The notes under the pieces: model-generated
The model's input: the letters and a program-made list of their open reading frames with translations, nothing else
Databases searched by the model: none
Told to the model about the DNA's origin: nothing
Shown: piece after piece, positions 1 to 8,483 of the stretch
Layout: each line of letters opens with the position of its first letter
Position numbering within the stretch: the stretch's first letter is position 1
Source of the DNA: Dokdonella_A sp044227025
Lineage (GTDB): Bacteria > Pseudomonadota > Gammaproteobacteria > Xanthomonadales > Rhodanobacteraceae
Reading direction: 5' to 3'
DNA: 64,000 nt
Assembly: GCF_044227025.1 (NCBI RefSeq)
Contig: NZ_JBGAFX010000002.1
Coordinates: 248,001-312,000, forward strand
Position numbers and translations under genes: made by a program

Positions 1-488
1 CCGAGCAGTTCGTCGACAAGGTCATCGGCAGCCAGGCGAAGGATGTGGCGCCACCGGTCGAACAGCCACCACTGGGCACGTCGCCGGGCGCGATGCTGCT
101 CGATCTGGTGATTCCGAGTGCCTATGCGCAATCGGCCGACATCAACATCCAGACGCCGCAGATCCAGGCGATCCAGTCGCGCATGCGCGATCGATTCGCG
201 AACGTGCTTGCGAAGTATTGCGCGAGTGGCGCGGTCGGTTTCACGCGCGATGGTCTCGTCGCGGTGCGCGATGCGGCGAAGGTGCCGCTGGCGGATCGTG
301 CCGGGGTCAACGCCGCCGTCGCCGACGAGAACCGCGATCGCCAGGCGGTCTATCGCGAGATCGCGCTCGCGAACGGGCATGCGGAATGGGAAAAGCAGAT
401 CCAGGGCACGTTCGCCGCGCAATGGATCCAGCAGGCGCACCCGGGCTGGTATTATCAGGACGCGAGCGGCGCCTGGAAGCAGAAGTGA
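1..488 (+). CDS. YdbL family (DUF1318) lipoprotein, C-terminal part
   Basis: The reading frame is open from base 3 of the window, so the N-terminus lies outside. The visible part has a linker, then ...PSAYAQSADINIQTP, and then the DUF1318/YdbL domain (IQAIQSRMRDRFA, GFTRDGL, VAVRDAAKVPLADR, DENRDRQAVYREIA) ending in GWYYQDASGAWKQK. In E. coli, YdbL is a small periplasmic protein encoded with ydbH and ynbE, which act in outer-membrane lipid homeostasis. In Xanthomonads the YdbL domain usually follows a lipoprotein leader resembling YnbE. The EQFVDKVIG stretch before the domain fits that longer form, but the lipobox itself cannot be seen. The family call is firm; the role here is inferred from the family. 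Confidence 0.8.
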   Translation, partial: EQFVDKVIGSQAKDVAPPVEQPPLGTSPGAMLLDLVIPSAYAQSADINIQTPQIQAIQSRMRDRFANVLAKYCASGAVGFTRDGLVAVRDAAKVPLADRAGVNAAVADENRDRQAVYREIALANGHAEWEKQIQGTFAAQWIQQAHPGWYYQDASGAWKQK

Positions 489-605
489 CGGCGGGATGCC
501 GTCATGCCGTGCAGTTTATGGATCGCCGCTCCAGGCCAGGGAAATTCAGTCGTCGTCGTAACCCCGCGCCCGCCTAGCCAGCGGGCGCTTTCTCTTTTGG
601 ATTCC

Positions 606-1901
606 ATGCAAACCATCGAAGTCGACATTACCGACCTTTCCCATGACGGACGCGGCGTCGCGCGCATCGAAGGCAAGACCGTGTTCGTCGCTGGCGCCCT
701 GCCGGGCGAGCGCGTGCGCCTCGGCCGCGTGCAGCGTCACCGCAACTACGATGAGTCGAAGGCGGAGGAAATTCTTGTCCGTTCACCGCAGCGCGTGGAA
801 CCGCGCTGCGCGCACTTCGGCACCTGCAGCGGTTGCAGCCTGCAACACCTCTCATCCGAGGCACAGATTGCCGCGAAACAACACGTGCTGGCGGAGAATT
901 TCGAGCGAATCGGCAAGGTCGAGCCGGAACGCTGGCTCGAACCGCTGACCGGCGAGCCATGGGGCTATCGCCGCAAGGGTCGCCTGTCGGTGAAATGGGT
1001 TGCCAAGAAGGACAAGGTGCTGGTCGGCTTCCGCGAGGAAAACCCGCGCTTCGTCGCCGACCTGGAGCACTGCCATACCCTGCTGCCCGAAGTCGGCGAG
1101 CGGCTCGCCGATCTCGGCACGCTCATCGGCGGCCTGGAAGCGCGCGCGGAAATCGCGCAGATCGAAATCGCCGCCGGTGACGACACGGTGGCACTGACGT
1201 TCCGCAACCTGCGCGCGCTGTCTGACGGCGACCGAGAGGCACTGATCGCGTTCGGCCAGCGTCATCGTCTGGCGATCCTGTTGCAGCCGGGCGGACCGGA
1301 CAGCGTGACGCCGCTGTGGCCGGCCGAGGTGGCGTTGTCGTTCCGCATCCCGGAACACGACATCGACATCGCATTCCGCCCGCTCGACTTCATCCAGGTC
1401 AACGCTGGCATGAACCAGCTGATGATCGCTCGCGCGCTCGCGCTGCTCGACCTGAGGCCGGATGACCACGTGCTGGATCTGTTCTGCGGACTCGGCAATT
1501 TCACCCTGCCAATTGCGCGCAAGGTCGCACAGGTCACTGGCGTCGAGGGCGAGGCCGCGCTGGTCGCGCGCTCGCGCGAGAATGCGGCGCGCAATGGCAT
1601 CGTCAATGCGGAATTCCACGCCGCCGACCTGGCCGCCGACCAGCGCTCGACCGCATGGGCGCAGGCGCGCTGCGACAAGCTGCTTCTCGACCCGCCACGT
1701 TCCGGTGCCGCCGCCGTGCTCGACTACCTGCCACGCAAGGGCACCGGCCGCATCGTCTACGTGTCCTGCCACCCGGGCTCGCTCGCGCGCGACGCCGGCA
1801 CGCTCGTCGCGCAACACGGCTTTCGCCTCGTCGCCGCCGGCGTCATGGACATGTTTCCGCACACCGCCCACGTCGAATCCATTGGCTTGTTCGAGCGTTG
1901 A
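606..1901 (+). CDS. rlmD: 23S rRNA (uracil-1939-C5)-methyltransferase RlmD
   Basis: SAM-dependent enzyme that methylates U1939 of 23S rRNA. From the ATG at 606 it is 431 residues, the normal family length. A TRAM domain comes first (IEVDITDLSHDGRGVARIEGKTVF in part), then the Fe-S cysteines C68-x5-C74-x2-C77 with a further Cys in DLEHC. The SAM site is VLDLFCGLGNFTL, followed by DPPRSGA and the catalytic cysteine in YVSCHP (most relatives have YVSCNP). An upstream in-frame ATG at 504 would add 34 residues unlike the family and is not preferred. No partner gene is evident on either side. Confidence 0.95.
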   Translation: MQTIEVDITDLSHDGRGVARIEGKTVFVAGALPGERVRLGRVQRHRNYDESKAEEILVRSPQRVEPRCAHFGTCSGCSLQHLSSEAQIAAKQHVLAENFERIGKVEPERWLEPLTGEPWGYRRKGRLSVKWVAKKDKVLVGFREENPRFVADLEHCHTLLPEVGERLADLGTLIGGLEARAEIAQIEIAAGDDTVALTFRNLRALSDGDREALIAFGQRHRLAILLQPGGPDSVTPLWPAEVALSFRIPEHDIDIAFRPLDFIQVNAGMNQLMIARALALLDLRPDDHVLDLFCGLGNFTLPIARKVAQVTGVEGEAALVARSRENAARNGIVNAEFHAADLAADQRSTAWAQARCDKLLLDPPRSGAAAVLDYLPRKGTGRIVYVSCHPGSLARDAGTLVAQHGFRLVAAGVMDMFPHTAHVESIGLFER

Positions 1902-2031
1902 TGTTGGAAAGCCGAGAACCTGGAACACCCGCGCACACAGTGCACACGAAGGGAAGGCGTAGAGTATTTTCCGGCATTTTCTTTCTGTGCCCTGTTTGCT
2001 TCGTGTCTTCAATCCTTCCGGTTCTAAAATG

Positions 2032-2532
2032 ATGGCGATCGAAATCGAACGAAAATTCCTCGTCACCGGCGACTCATGGCGCGCGCAGGTCTCGCGCAGC
2101 GAGTCGATGGTGCAGGGCTATCTTGCCGGACCGCCGGCGGCGCGCTGCTCGGTGCGTGTGCGCCTCGCCGGCGACGTCGCGTTCCTCAACATCAAGTCGG
2201 CGACGCCGGGGGTGGTGCGCGACGAATACGAGTACGCGATACCGTCCGTGGATGCGCGACGCATGCTCGATACGCTGGCGGGCAACGTCGTGGCGAAGGT
2301 TCGCCATCACGTCGATGTCGACGGGCACCGGTTCGAAGTCGACGAGTTCGGCGCCGAGAACGCCGGCTTGGTCGTTGCCGAGATCGAGCTCGTCGCCGTC
2401 GATGCCGCGTTTCCGCGACCGGTATGGCTTGGCCGTCAGGTCAGCCATCTCGAGCGCTACTACAATCTCCACCTTGCGACCCATCCCTACGCTCGCTGGA
2501 GTCCGGCCGAGCGCAATGCAGACGACGCCTGA
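2032..2532 (+). CDS. CYTH domain protein (triphosphate tunnel metalloenzyme)
   Basis: 166 residues beginning MAIEIERKFLV, the EIERKF signature of the CYTH superfamily. Alternating charged residues follow (SVRVRLAGD, KVRHHVD, FEVDEFG, AEIELV, ERYYN), typical of the eight-stranded beta tunnel that binds inorganic triphosphate or nucleotides with metal. Bacterial members of this size are mostly inorganic triphosphatases or orphan phosphatases; substrate cannot be read here. An ATG also sits at 2029; 2032 is chosen because it gives the standard family N-terminus. It ends 12 bases before nagZ in the same direction, so co-transcription with the purine-salvage genes is likely. Confidence 0.88.
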   Translation: MAIEIERKFLVTGDSWRAQVSRSESMVQGYLAGPPAARCSVRVRLAGDVAFLNIKSATPGVVRDEYEYAIPSVDARRMLDTLAGNVVAKVRHHVDVDGHRFEVDEFGAENAGLVVAEIELVAVDAAFPRPVWLGRQVSHLERYYNLHLATHPYARWSPAERNADDA

Positions 2533-2544
2533 TACGATCCCGCC

Positions 2545-3564
2545 ATGCTGATCATCGGAATTCCCGGCAAGACCCTCACCGACGCGGACCGGCGCCAGCT
2601 CGCTGCGCCGCAGGTCAGCGGCGTGATCCTGTTCTCGCGCAATTTCGACAGCCGCGACCAGGTCACCGCACTGATCGACGACATCCGCGTCGCGCGTCCC
2701 GAGCCATTCCTCGTGTGTGTCGACCAGGAAGGCGGCCCGGTGCAACGTTTTCGCGAAGGATTCACCCGGCTCCCGGCGCTCGCGCGCATCGGCGAGCTTT
2801 ACGAACGCGACGAGCCGGCGGCGATCCGCGCCGCCGAAGAACACGCTTGGGTGATGGCGAGCGAAATGCGTGCGATCGGCATCGACATCAGTTTTGCGCC
2901 GGTCGTCGATCTCGCCTGCGGCAACCGCGCCGTTGGCGAACGCGCGTTCCATGCGGATCCGCAGATCACGTCGGAGCTTTCGCAGGCGTATCTGCGCGGC
3001 ATGCGCCTTGCCGGCATGGCGGCGACCATCAAGCACTTTCCCGGCCACGGCACGGTAGCCGAGGACACCCATTTCGACATGGCGATCGACCCGCGCCCAC
3101 TCGACGAATTGCGCGCAAGCGATCTCGTTCCATTCGCCGATGCGGTCGCCAGCGGTGCGGAAGCGGTGATGATGGCGCATGTCACGTATCCCGCCGTGGA
3201 CGCGCTCGCGGCGGGCTATTCGCGTCGCTGGATCGAGGATGTGCTTCGCGGCGAACTTGGTTTTCGCGGACTCGTGATCGGCGACGACATCGGCATGGCC
3301 GCGGCCGAGCACGTCGGCGGCATTGGTGCGCGCATCGCTGCGCATCTTCTGGCCGGCTGCGATCTGCTGCTCGCGTGCAGTCCGGCGATCGTCGACGAGG
3401 CGATCCTGGCGAGCGCGCATGCGCCGCCATGCGAAGACGAGCGCCTCGCCCTGTTGCAGGGCACGGTGGCGCAGACGTGGGACGCGCTGACGGACAATCC
3501 ACAACGCGACCGGTTCATCGCGCGGCTTGCCGAGCTCGATCATGACAACGCAGCACGGACCTGA
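2545..3564 (+). CDS. nagZ: Beta-N-acetylhexosaminidase NagZ (GH3)
   Basis: Cytoplasmic glycoside hydrolase family 3 enzyme that removes N-acetylglucosamine from anhydro-muropeptides during peptidoglycan recycling. At 339 residues it matches the family. VDQEGGPVQR and the KHFPGHGTVAEDTH loop, with the catalytic His/Asp dyad, are present. The nucleophile Asp is in VIGDDIGM (usually SDDLxM). No signal peptide. The 3' end overlaps the proposed start of hpt by 23 bases, and the gene lies in a compact unit from 2032 to 4851. NagZ activity often influences ampC induction in other bacteria, but no amp gene is visible here. Confidence 0.95.
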   Translation: MLIIGIPGKTLTDADRRQLAAPQVSGVILFSRNFDSRDQVTALIDDIRVARPEPFLVCVDQEGGPVQRFREGFTRLPALARIGELYERDEPAAIRAAEEHAWVMASEMRAIGIDISFAPVVDLACGNRAVGERAFHADPQITSELSQAYLRGMRLAGMAATIKHFPGHGTVAEDTHFDMAIDPRPLDELRASDLVPFADAVASGAEAVMMAHVTYPAVDALAAGYSRRWIEDVLRGELGFRGLVIGDDIGMAAAEHVGGIGARIAAHLLAGCDLLLACSPAIVDEAILASAHAPPCEDERLALLQGTVAQTWDALTDNPQRDRFIARLAELDHDNAART

Positions 3565-4108
3565 CATGGGCACACCGAAACTCGAAGACGCGCTTGCGCG
3601 TGCCGACCTCGTCCACGATCGCGCGGTGCTGGAGAGCGCGATCGAACGCATCGGCGGTGAGATCGATGCGCTGCTGGCGGGCACGCCCGCGGTGTTCCTG
3701 ACCGTCATGCAGGGAGCGCTCGCGTTCGCCGGGCCGCTTGCGACGGCGATTCGCGCACCGCTGACGTTCGACTACGTGCATGCGACGCGCTATCGCGGCG
3801 CGACCAGCGGTGGCGAACTTCTATGGATCAAACAGCCGGCGATCTCGCTCGCCGGCGCGACCGTGCTGCTGGTCGACGACATCCTCGACGAAGGCCACAC
3901 GCTCAAGGCGATCCGTGACTTCTGCCTGGAGCAGGGTGCGGCGCGCGTGCTGCTGGTAGTGTTGTGCGAGAAGCGCCACGGTCGCGGCGCAGGTCTGAAG
4001 GCCGACTTTGTCGGCGTCGAAGTGCCCGACCGCTACGTGTTCGGCTTCGGCATGGACTATCACGAGCAGGGCCGAAATCTCGCGGCGATCTACGCGGTGG
4101 ACGCATGA
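3542..4108 (+). CDS. hpt: Hypoxanthine-guanine phosphoribosyltransferase
   Basis: Purine salvage enzyme transferring ribose-5-phosphate from PRPP to hypoxanthine or guanine. From the ATG at 3542 it is 188 residues (MTTQHGPDMGTPKLEDAL...). It shows FLTVMQGALAFAGPLA near the N-terminus, RYRGATSGGEL, the PRPP loop VLLVDDILDEGHTL, and VGVEVPDRYVFGFGMDY at the C-terminus, all typical of the Xanthomonad type. A second ATG at 3566, two bases after the nagZ stop, is possible; 3542 is preferred because relatives start with a similar MTT sequence. It overlaps the next gene by ATGA. Confidence 0.93.
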   Translation: MTTQHGPDMGTPKLEDALARADLVHDRAVLESAIERIGGEIDALLAGTPAVFLTVMQGALAFAGPLATAIRAPLTFDYVHATRYRGATSGGELLWIKQPAISLAGATVLLVDDILDEGHTLKAIRDFCLEQGAARVLLVVLCEKRHGRGAGLKADFVGVEVPDRYVFGFGMDYHEQGRNLAAIYAVDA

Positions 4109-4851
4109 GCCGACATATCGACCTCGCTCTCATTGGCGGCACCGGACTGTACAAGTTCCCGGGTTTCGAAGGCGCGGAGCGCCATGCGGTCGACACGCCG
4201 TACGGCCATCCGTCCGACAGTGTCGTGGTCGGCAAGCTCGGCAAGCGCCGCCTGGCGTTTCTCGCCCGTCATGGCGAATCGCACACGATTCCGCCACACC
4301 GGGTCAACTACCGCGCCAACGTGTGGGCGCTGCACCACCTCGGCGCGCGCCGCGTGGTCGGCGTCAATGCCGTTGGTGGCATCCGCGACGACATGGGCCC
4401 GCGCGTGCTCGCCATCCCCGACCAGCTCATCGACTACACGAGCGAACGACTGACCAGTTTCTGCGACGTTGCCGGTGCGGAGGTCAAGCACATCGATTTC
4501 AGCGAGCCGTATTCGGGTGCCCTCCGGCGCGACCTGCTCGCGGCCGCTGCGCGTGCCGGCATCGAGGTCGTCGATGGCGGCTGCTACGGTGCGACGCAGG
4601 GCCCACGCCTCGAGACGCGCGCTGAAATCGCACGCATGCGCCGCGATGGCTGCGACCTGGTCGGCATGACCGGCATGCCGGAGGCCGCGCTCGCGCGCGA
4701 ACTCGAACTCGACTACGCCTGCATCGCGCTCGTCGCGAACTGGGCTGCCGGCTGCGGCGACGAAGCAGAGATCAGCCTGCCCGAGATCTTCGCGAATCTG
4801 GAGGCGGTGACCGCCCAGGTTCCGCGCATTGTCACCGCGCTGCTCGGTTGA
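4105..4851 (+). CDS. S-methyl-5'-thioinosine phosphorylase (MTAP/PNP family)
   Basis: 248 residues of the methylthioadenosine phosphorylase family: LIGGTGLYKFPGF binds phosphate, ARHGESHTIPPHRVNYRAN and NAVGGIRDDMGP follow, then QGPRLETRAEI and GMTGMPEAALARELEL. Pseudomonas and its relatives use this short form on methylthioinosine made by deamination of methylthioadenosine from polyamine and quorum-signal synthesis. Its hypoxanthine product is then used by the Hpt encoded just upstream, with which it shares an ATGA overlap. The substrate preference (thioinosine over thioadenosine) is inferred from similarity and context. Confidence 0.85.
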   Translation: MSRHIDLALIGGTGLYKFPGFEGAERHAVDTPYGHPSDSVVVGKLGKRRLAFLARHGESHTIPPHRVNYRANVWALHHLGARRVVGVNAVGGIRDDMGPRVLAIPDQLIDYTSERLTSFCDVAGAEVKHIDFSEPYSGALRRDLLAAAARAGIEVVDGGCYGATQGPRLETRAEIARMRRDGCDLVGMTGMPEAALARELELDYACIALVANWAAGCGDEAEISLPEIFANLEAVTAQVPRIVTALLG

Positions 4852-4990
4852 GCTGATTCGCACCGCTTCGCGGTGGGCGTTCCGCTGCGCTCAACACGGA
4901 GAGGGTTGAATTCGGAACAACCTTCCGCAGGCGCGACATCGGAGCGCATGGCGCGTATGCTCCGGGCGAATTCCCGGGGAGGGGATCGCC

Positions 4991-6022
4991 ATGTGTCGTA
5001 TCGTCGCTTCGACTACGCGGGTTCGACGTCCCGGGTTGCCTGCAGGCCTGTGGTCGCTCGCATTCTCGCTTGCCTGCGCCTGCGCCTGCGCGTCGCCGGC
5101 GCAGGCACAATGCGAAGATGTGTTCGCCGACGGATTCGACGCAGGAGCTGCCGCTGCGCCCGTGTCCGGCTCCGGCACGATCCAGACCAGCGATGGCGCG
5201 ACGCACGTCTGGTATTACCGCATTCCTGCGCACGCCGCGCCGCCGCACGGACATCCGGTGCTGATCTGGCTGCATGGCGATGGTGGCACCGGCAACGGCT
5301 ACGGCAGCGGCTTCTACCCGTACACCGATGCGGACGCGGCGATCCTCGTGACGCCGAGCGGTGCCAACCAGACCTGGACCCATGCGGCAGGTGACCTCGC
5401 CGGCCAGCCGCAGGATTCGCAATTCATCAGTCGCCTCATAGACGCAATGATCGCGAACGGCGTCGCCGGACAGCCAATCGATCCCGACCGCATCTACGTC
5501 GGCGGCGAGTCGCGTGGCGCCTACATGCCGTACTACCTGCTGCAACGTCCGTCGACGATGTTGCGATTCGCCGCCGTTGCGGTGAATGCGGGCCTGCTCT
5601 ACTGCCAGGCGGGCGATGCCGACTGCGAAGTCGACAACTCGATGCCGACCAATCACGCCGCCGCGACGCCGATCCTGCATCTGCACGGCACCAACGACAC
5701 CGCGGTCGAGCCGCCACCGACCGCCCTGTTCCACAACCCGATCGATTGGAACGACGATTGGCGCGTGTTCTTCCCGATGAAGTTGTGGGCGACCCAACAT
5801 GGCTGCTTCGGCGGCGACAATTCCACCGGACAGGACGACGGCGTGCTGCAGGAGACCTACACCGCGAACACGCATCCGGCGCGCCGGTACGATCTCACGG
5901 GTTGGGGCGAGGCATGCAGTCGCTACCAGCTGATCCTGGTCGAGGATGGCGGGCATGTGATCGGTGGCCAGTACCAGCGCATCTGGTCGTTCCTCAAGGG
6001 CTACTGCCGCGCAGGGGGGTGA
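4991..6022 (+). CDS. Secreted PHB-depolymerase-like alpha/beta hydrolase
   Basis: 343 residues with a signal peptide (hydrophobic stretch about residues 20-36, cleavage likely after SPAQA). The mature protein opens with QCEDVFADGFDAG, a short motif that recurs in exported Xanthomonadales proteins. The catalytic core is of the LpqC/esterase type: LIWLHGDGGTG near the oxyanion hole, the nucleophile Ser174 in GGESRGAY, an Asp candidate in HGTNDTAVEP and His in EDGGHVIGG. The likely substrate is an ester such as feruloyl or hydroxybutyrate, not determinable. GGGGA at 4980-4984 precedes the ATG. It stands alone, converging on the ABC exporter gene. Confidence 0.82.
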   Translation: MCRIVASTTRVRRPGLPAGLWSLAFSLACACACASPAQAQCEDVFADGFDAGAAAAPVSGSGTIQTSDGATHVWYYRIPAHAAPPHGHPVLIWLHGDGGTGNGYGSGFYPYTDADAAILVTPSGANQTWTHAAGDLAGQPQDSQFISRLIDAMIANGVAGQPIDPDRIYVGGESRGAYMPYYLLQRPSTMLRFAAVAVNAGLLYCQAGDADCEVDNSMPTNHAAATPILHLHGTNDTAVEPPPTALFHNPIDWNDDWRVFFPMKLWATQHGCFGGDNSTGQDDGVLQETYTANTHPARRYDLTGWGEACSRYQLILVEDGGHVIGGQYQRIWSFLKGYCRAGG

Positions 6023-6068
6023 TGCGCGCGGGCAGGATCGCCGCGGACCGCGGCACGCGCGGTGCGGC

Positions 6069-7832
6069 CTACGCCGCGAATTGCAGGCGCGCGAGTTCCG
6101 CGTAGAGGCCGCCCGCACGGACCAGCTCCGCATGAGTTCCCTGCGCGACGATGCGCCCGCCATCCATCACGACGATGCGATCGGCACGCTGCACGGTCGC
6201 GAGGCGATGCGCGATCACCAGCGTCGTCCGCCCCTGCTTGAGGCGTTCGAGCGCCTGTTGGATCAGGTGCTCCGACTGCGCGTCGAGGCTCGAGGTCGCC
6301 TCGTCGAGCAGCAGCACCGGCGCATCGCGCAGCAACGCACGTGCGATCGCGATGCGCTGCTGCTGGCCGCCGGACAGGCGCACGCCGCGCTCGCCGAGAT
6401 AGGTCGCATAGCGATCCGGCAGTGCCTCGATGAATTGGTGCGCTTCCGCCGCACGCGCCGCGCCGACCACCTGCTCATCGCCTGCGCCGGTGCGCCCGAA
6501 GGCGATGTTGTCGGTGGCGCTCGCACCGAACAGCACGGCGTCCTGCGGCACCAGTGCGAAACTGCCGCGCAGTTCGGGCAGGGCCAGCGCGCGCAGGTCG
6601 TGGCCGTCGAGCGTGATGCGCCCGTCGAGCGGATCGTAAAAGCGCAGCAGCAACTGGAAAACGGTGGTCTTGCCGGCGCCGGACGGACCGACCAGCGCGA
6701 CGGTCTGGCCGGGTTCTATGTCGAGCGAAAAGTCATGCAGTGCCGCACGATCGGGTCGCGACGGGTAACGGAACTCGACTTGCTCGAAGCGGATCGCACC
6801 GCGAGCAGGTCGCGCGATTGCCTGCGCCTGCGACGGCGAGGTGATCGCCGCGCGCGTGTCGAACAGGTCGCCGATGCGGCCGAGCGCACCCGCAGCGCGC
6901 AACACCTGGCCCCACACTTCGCTCAACGCGCCGACCGAACCGGCAGCGAATACCGCGTACAGCACGAACTGGCTCAGCACGCCGGGCGCCATCGTGCCGG
7001 CCATGACCGCCTTCGCGCCGGCCCACAGCACGAGCGTGATCGCGCCGAACACCAGCAGGATGACCATCGCGGTCAACGAACCCGTCATCGCGATGCGCCG
7101 ACGCGCGACACCGAGTGCACGCGACACCGCGTTCGCGTAGCGATGCGACTCCTCCGGCTCGCGCGTGTAGGCCTGCACCGTGTGCACGGCATTCAGGGCT
7201 TCGCTGGCGATCGCTGCGGAGTCCGCGATGCGGTCCTGGCTTTCGCGCGAGAGTTTCGACACGCGGCGGCCGAAAACCACGATCGGCAGCACCACTGCCG
7301 GGATCACCAGCACCGTGAAACCGGCGAGTCGCGGGCTGGTCCAGACCATCGCCGCCGCGCCGCCGATCAGGGTGATCACGCTGCGCAACGCGACCGACAG
7401 CGTCGAGCCGACCACGGTCTGCACCAGCTCGGTGTCGGCGGCGAGGCGTGACACCAGTTCGCCGGTGCGCGTGCTTTCGTAGAAGGTCTGGTCGAGCGTC
7501 AACAGATGGTCGTACAGGCGTCGACGCAAGTCGGCGGCAACGCGCTCTCCGAGCAGGCTGACGAAGAAGAAACGGGCCGCGGTTGCGACCGCGAGCACGG
7601 CGGAGACGACGAACAGGCCGAGGAAGCTCGCGTTGATCGCGGCGGTGTTCGCCTGGGTGAAGCCGTGGTCGATCATCACCCGCACCGCTTGCGGCAGGGT
7701 CAGCGTCGCGGTCGAGGACAGGGCGAGGAAGCCGAGCCAGCCCGCGATCAGGCCGCGGTAGGGCTTGAGGAACGGCAGCAGGCGGGTCAGCGAGCGGAGC
7801 TTGCGCGGTGGATCGGCGGTGGTGTCGGTCAT
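6069..7832 (-). CDS. ABC exporter, fused membrane and ATPase domains
   Basis: 587-residue half-transporter of the lipid/multidrug exporter type (MsbA/MdlB-like). Six membrane segments fill residues 1-320, with the coupling region TLDQTFYESTRTGELVSRL. The ATPase domain carries Walker A GPSGAGKTT, Q-loop ALVPQD, signature LSGGQQQRIAIARALL, Walker B VLLLDEATSSLD and the H-loop IAHRLATV. It works as a homodimer in the inner membrane. The substrate is unknown: the closest named families export lipid A or drugs, but no substrate-specific partner is nearby. YigZ lies 52 bases upstream in the same direction and may be co-transcribed. Confidence 0.9.
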   Translation of the reverse strand: MTDTTADPPRKLRSLTRLLPFLKPYRGLIAGWLGFLALSSTATLTLPQAVRVMIDHGFTQANTAAINASFLGLFVVSAVLAVATAARFFFVSLLGERVAADLRRRLYDHLLTLDQTFYESTRTGELVSRLAADTELVQTVVGSTLSVALRSVITLIGGAAAMVWTSPRLAGFTVLVIPAVVLPIVVFGRRVSKLSRESQDRIADSAAIASEALNAVHTVQAYTREPEESHRYANAVSRALGVARRRIAMTGSLTAMVILLVFGAITLVLWAGAKAVMAGTMAPGVLSQFVLYAVFAAGSVGALSEVWGQVLRAAGALGRIGDLFDTRAAITSPSQAQAIARPARGAIRFEQVEFRYPSRPDRAALHDFSLDIEPGQTVALVGPSGAGKTTVFQLLLRFYDPLDGRITLDGHDLRALALPELRGSFALVPQDAVLFGASATDNIAFGRTGAGDEQVVGAARAAEAHQFIEALPDRYATYLGERGVRLSGGQQQRIAIARALLRDAPVLLLDEATSSLDAQSEHLIQQALERLKQGRTTLVIAHRLATVQRADRIVVMDGGRIVAQGTHAELVRAGGLYAELARLQFAA

Positions 7833-7884
7833 CGGGCAGGCAGGCGCAAGGGATGGCCGAGAGATGCGGCTCGCCGGGCCAAGT

Positions 7885-8478
7885 TCAAGGCGAGATCTCG
7901 CAGCTTCCGCGCCCGCGGGTCAGGTCGCTGACGAAGGCTGCGAGCGCGTCGAAGCGGCTGCGCGCGACCTCGACCGCCAGCGAGACACCCTCGGCCGAGC
8001 CGTGTTCGTCGATGCGGCGCGCATCGAAGTCGCGCAGGCGCGCATACAGCAGAGGAGCATCGGCGAATGCGCATGTGATCCGCGCCCGCACACGCTCGAT
8101 GATTTCCATGCGCTCGGCCACACGCAGACATTCCGCCGCACAGCCGCCGTAGGCACGTGCGAGGCCGCCGACGCCGAGCTTGATGCCGCCGTACCAGCGC
8201 GTCACCACCACCGCGACGCGATCGAGGCCTTGACCGTCGATCGCGGCGAGGATCGGTCGCCCGGCACTGCCGCCTGGCTCACCGTCGTCGCTGAACCGGT
8301 ACAGGGCGCCGACGCGCCACGCCCAGCAATTGTGGGTCGCCTCGCGGCTCGCGACGCGCGCGACATGCGCCATCGCGGCGTCCGCCGAGTCGACCATGGC
8401 CGCCTGCGCGAGGAATCGGCTTTTCCTGATCTCCTGCTGCAGGCTGGCATCGCCGCGCAGGGTGGATGTCACGTTCAT
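7885..8478 (-). CDS. YigZ/IMPACT family protein
   Basis: 197 residues. The N-terminal IMPACT (UPF0029) domain is clear: KSRFLA, SDDGEPGGSAGRPIL and VVTRWYGGIKLGVGGLARAYG. A smaller C-terminal domain (DUF1949-like, about residues 135-197) follows. Bacterial YigZ is a translation-associated protein of unsettled activity, related to the eukaryotic GCN2 inhibitor IMPACT. The ATG at 8478 is used; a TTG at 8487 would overlap the stop of the preceding gene. It begins five bases after the stop codon of the 8484-9347 gene, so it is probably the last or middle gene of a sigma-factor transcript. Confidence 0.9.
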   Translation of the reverse strand: MNVTSTLRGDASLQQEIRKSRFLAQAAMVDSADAAMAHVARVASREATHNCWAWRVGALYRFSDDGEPGGSAGRPILAAIDGQGLDRVAVVVTRWYGGIKLGVGGLARAYGGCAAECLRVAERMEIIERVRARITCAFADAPLLYARLRDFDARRIDEHGSAEGVSLAVEVARSRFDALAAFVSDLTRGRGSCEISP

Positions 8479-8483
8479 CGGGA

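Noticed and set aside
1902..2031. Gap between rlmD and the CYTH gene as a small gene
   Set aside because: No frame with a ribosome site; the CACGAAG-type and CTTCGTG segments look like a degraded dispersed repeat, but no second copy is visible to prove it.
4861..4875. CACCGC-TTC-GCGGTG hairpin after the methylthioinosine phosphorylase gene as a terminator
   Set aside because: The stem is only six pairs and no U tract follows on either strand; at most a weak transcript end.
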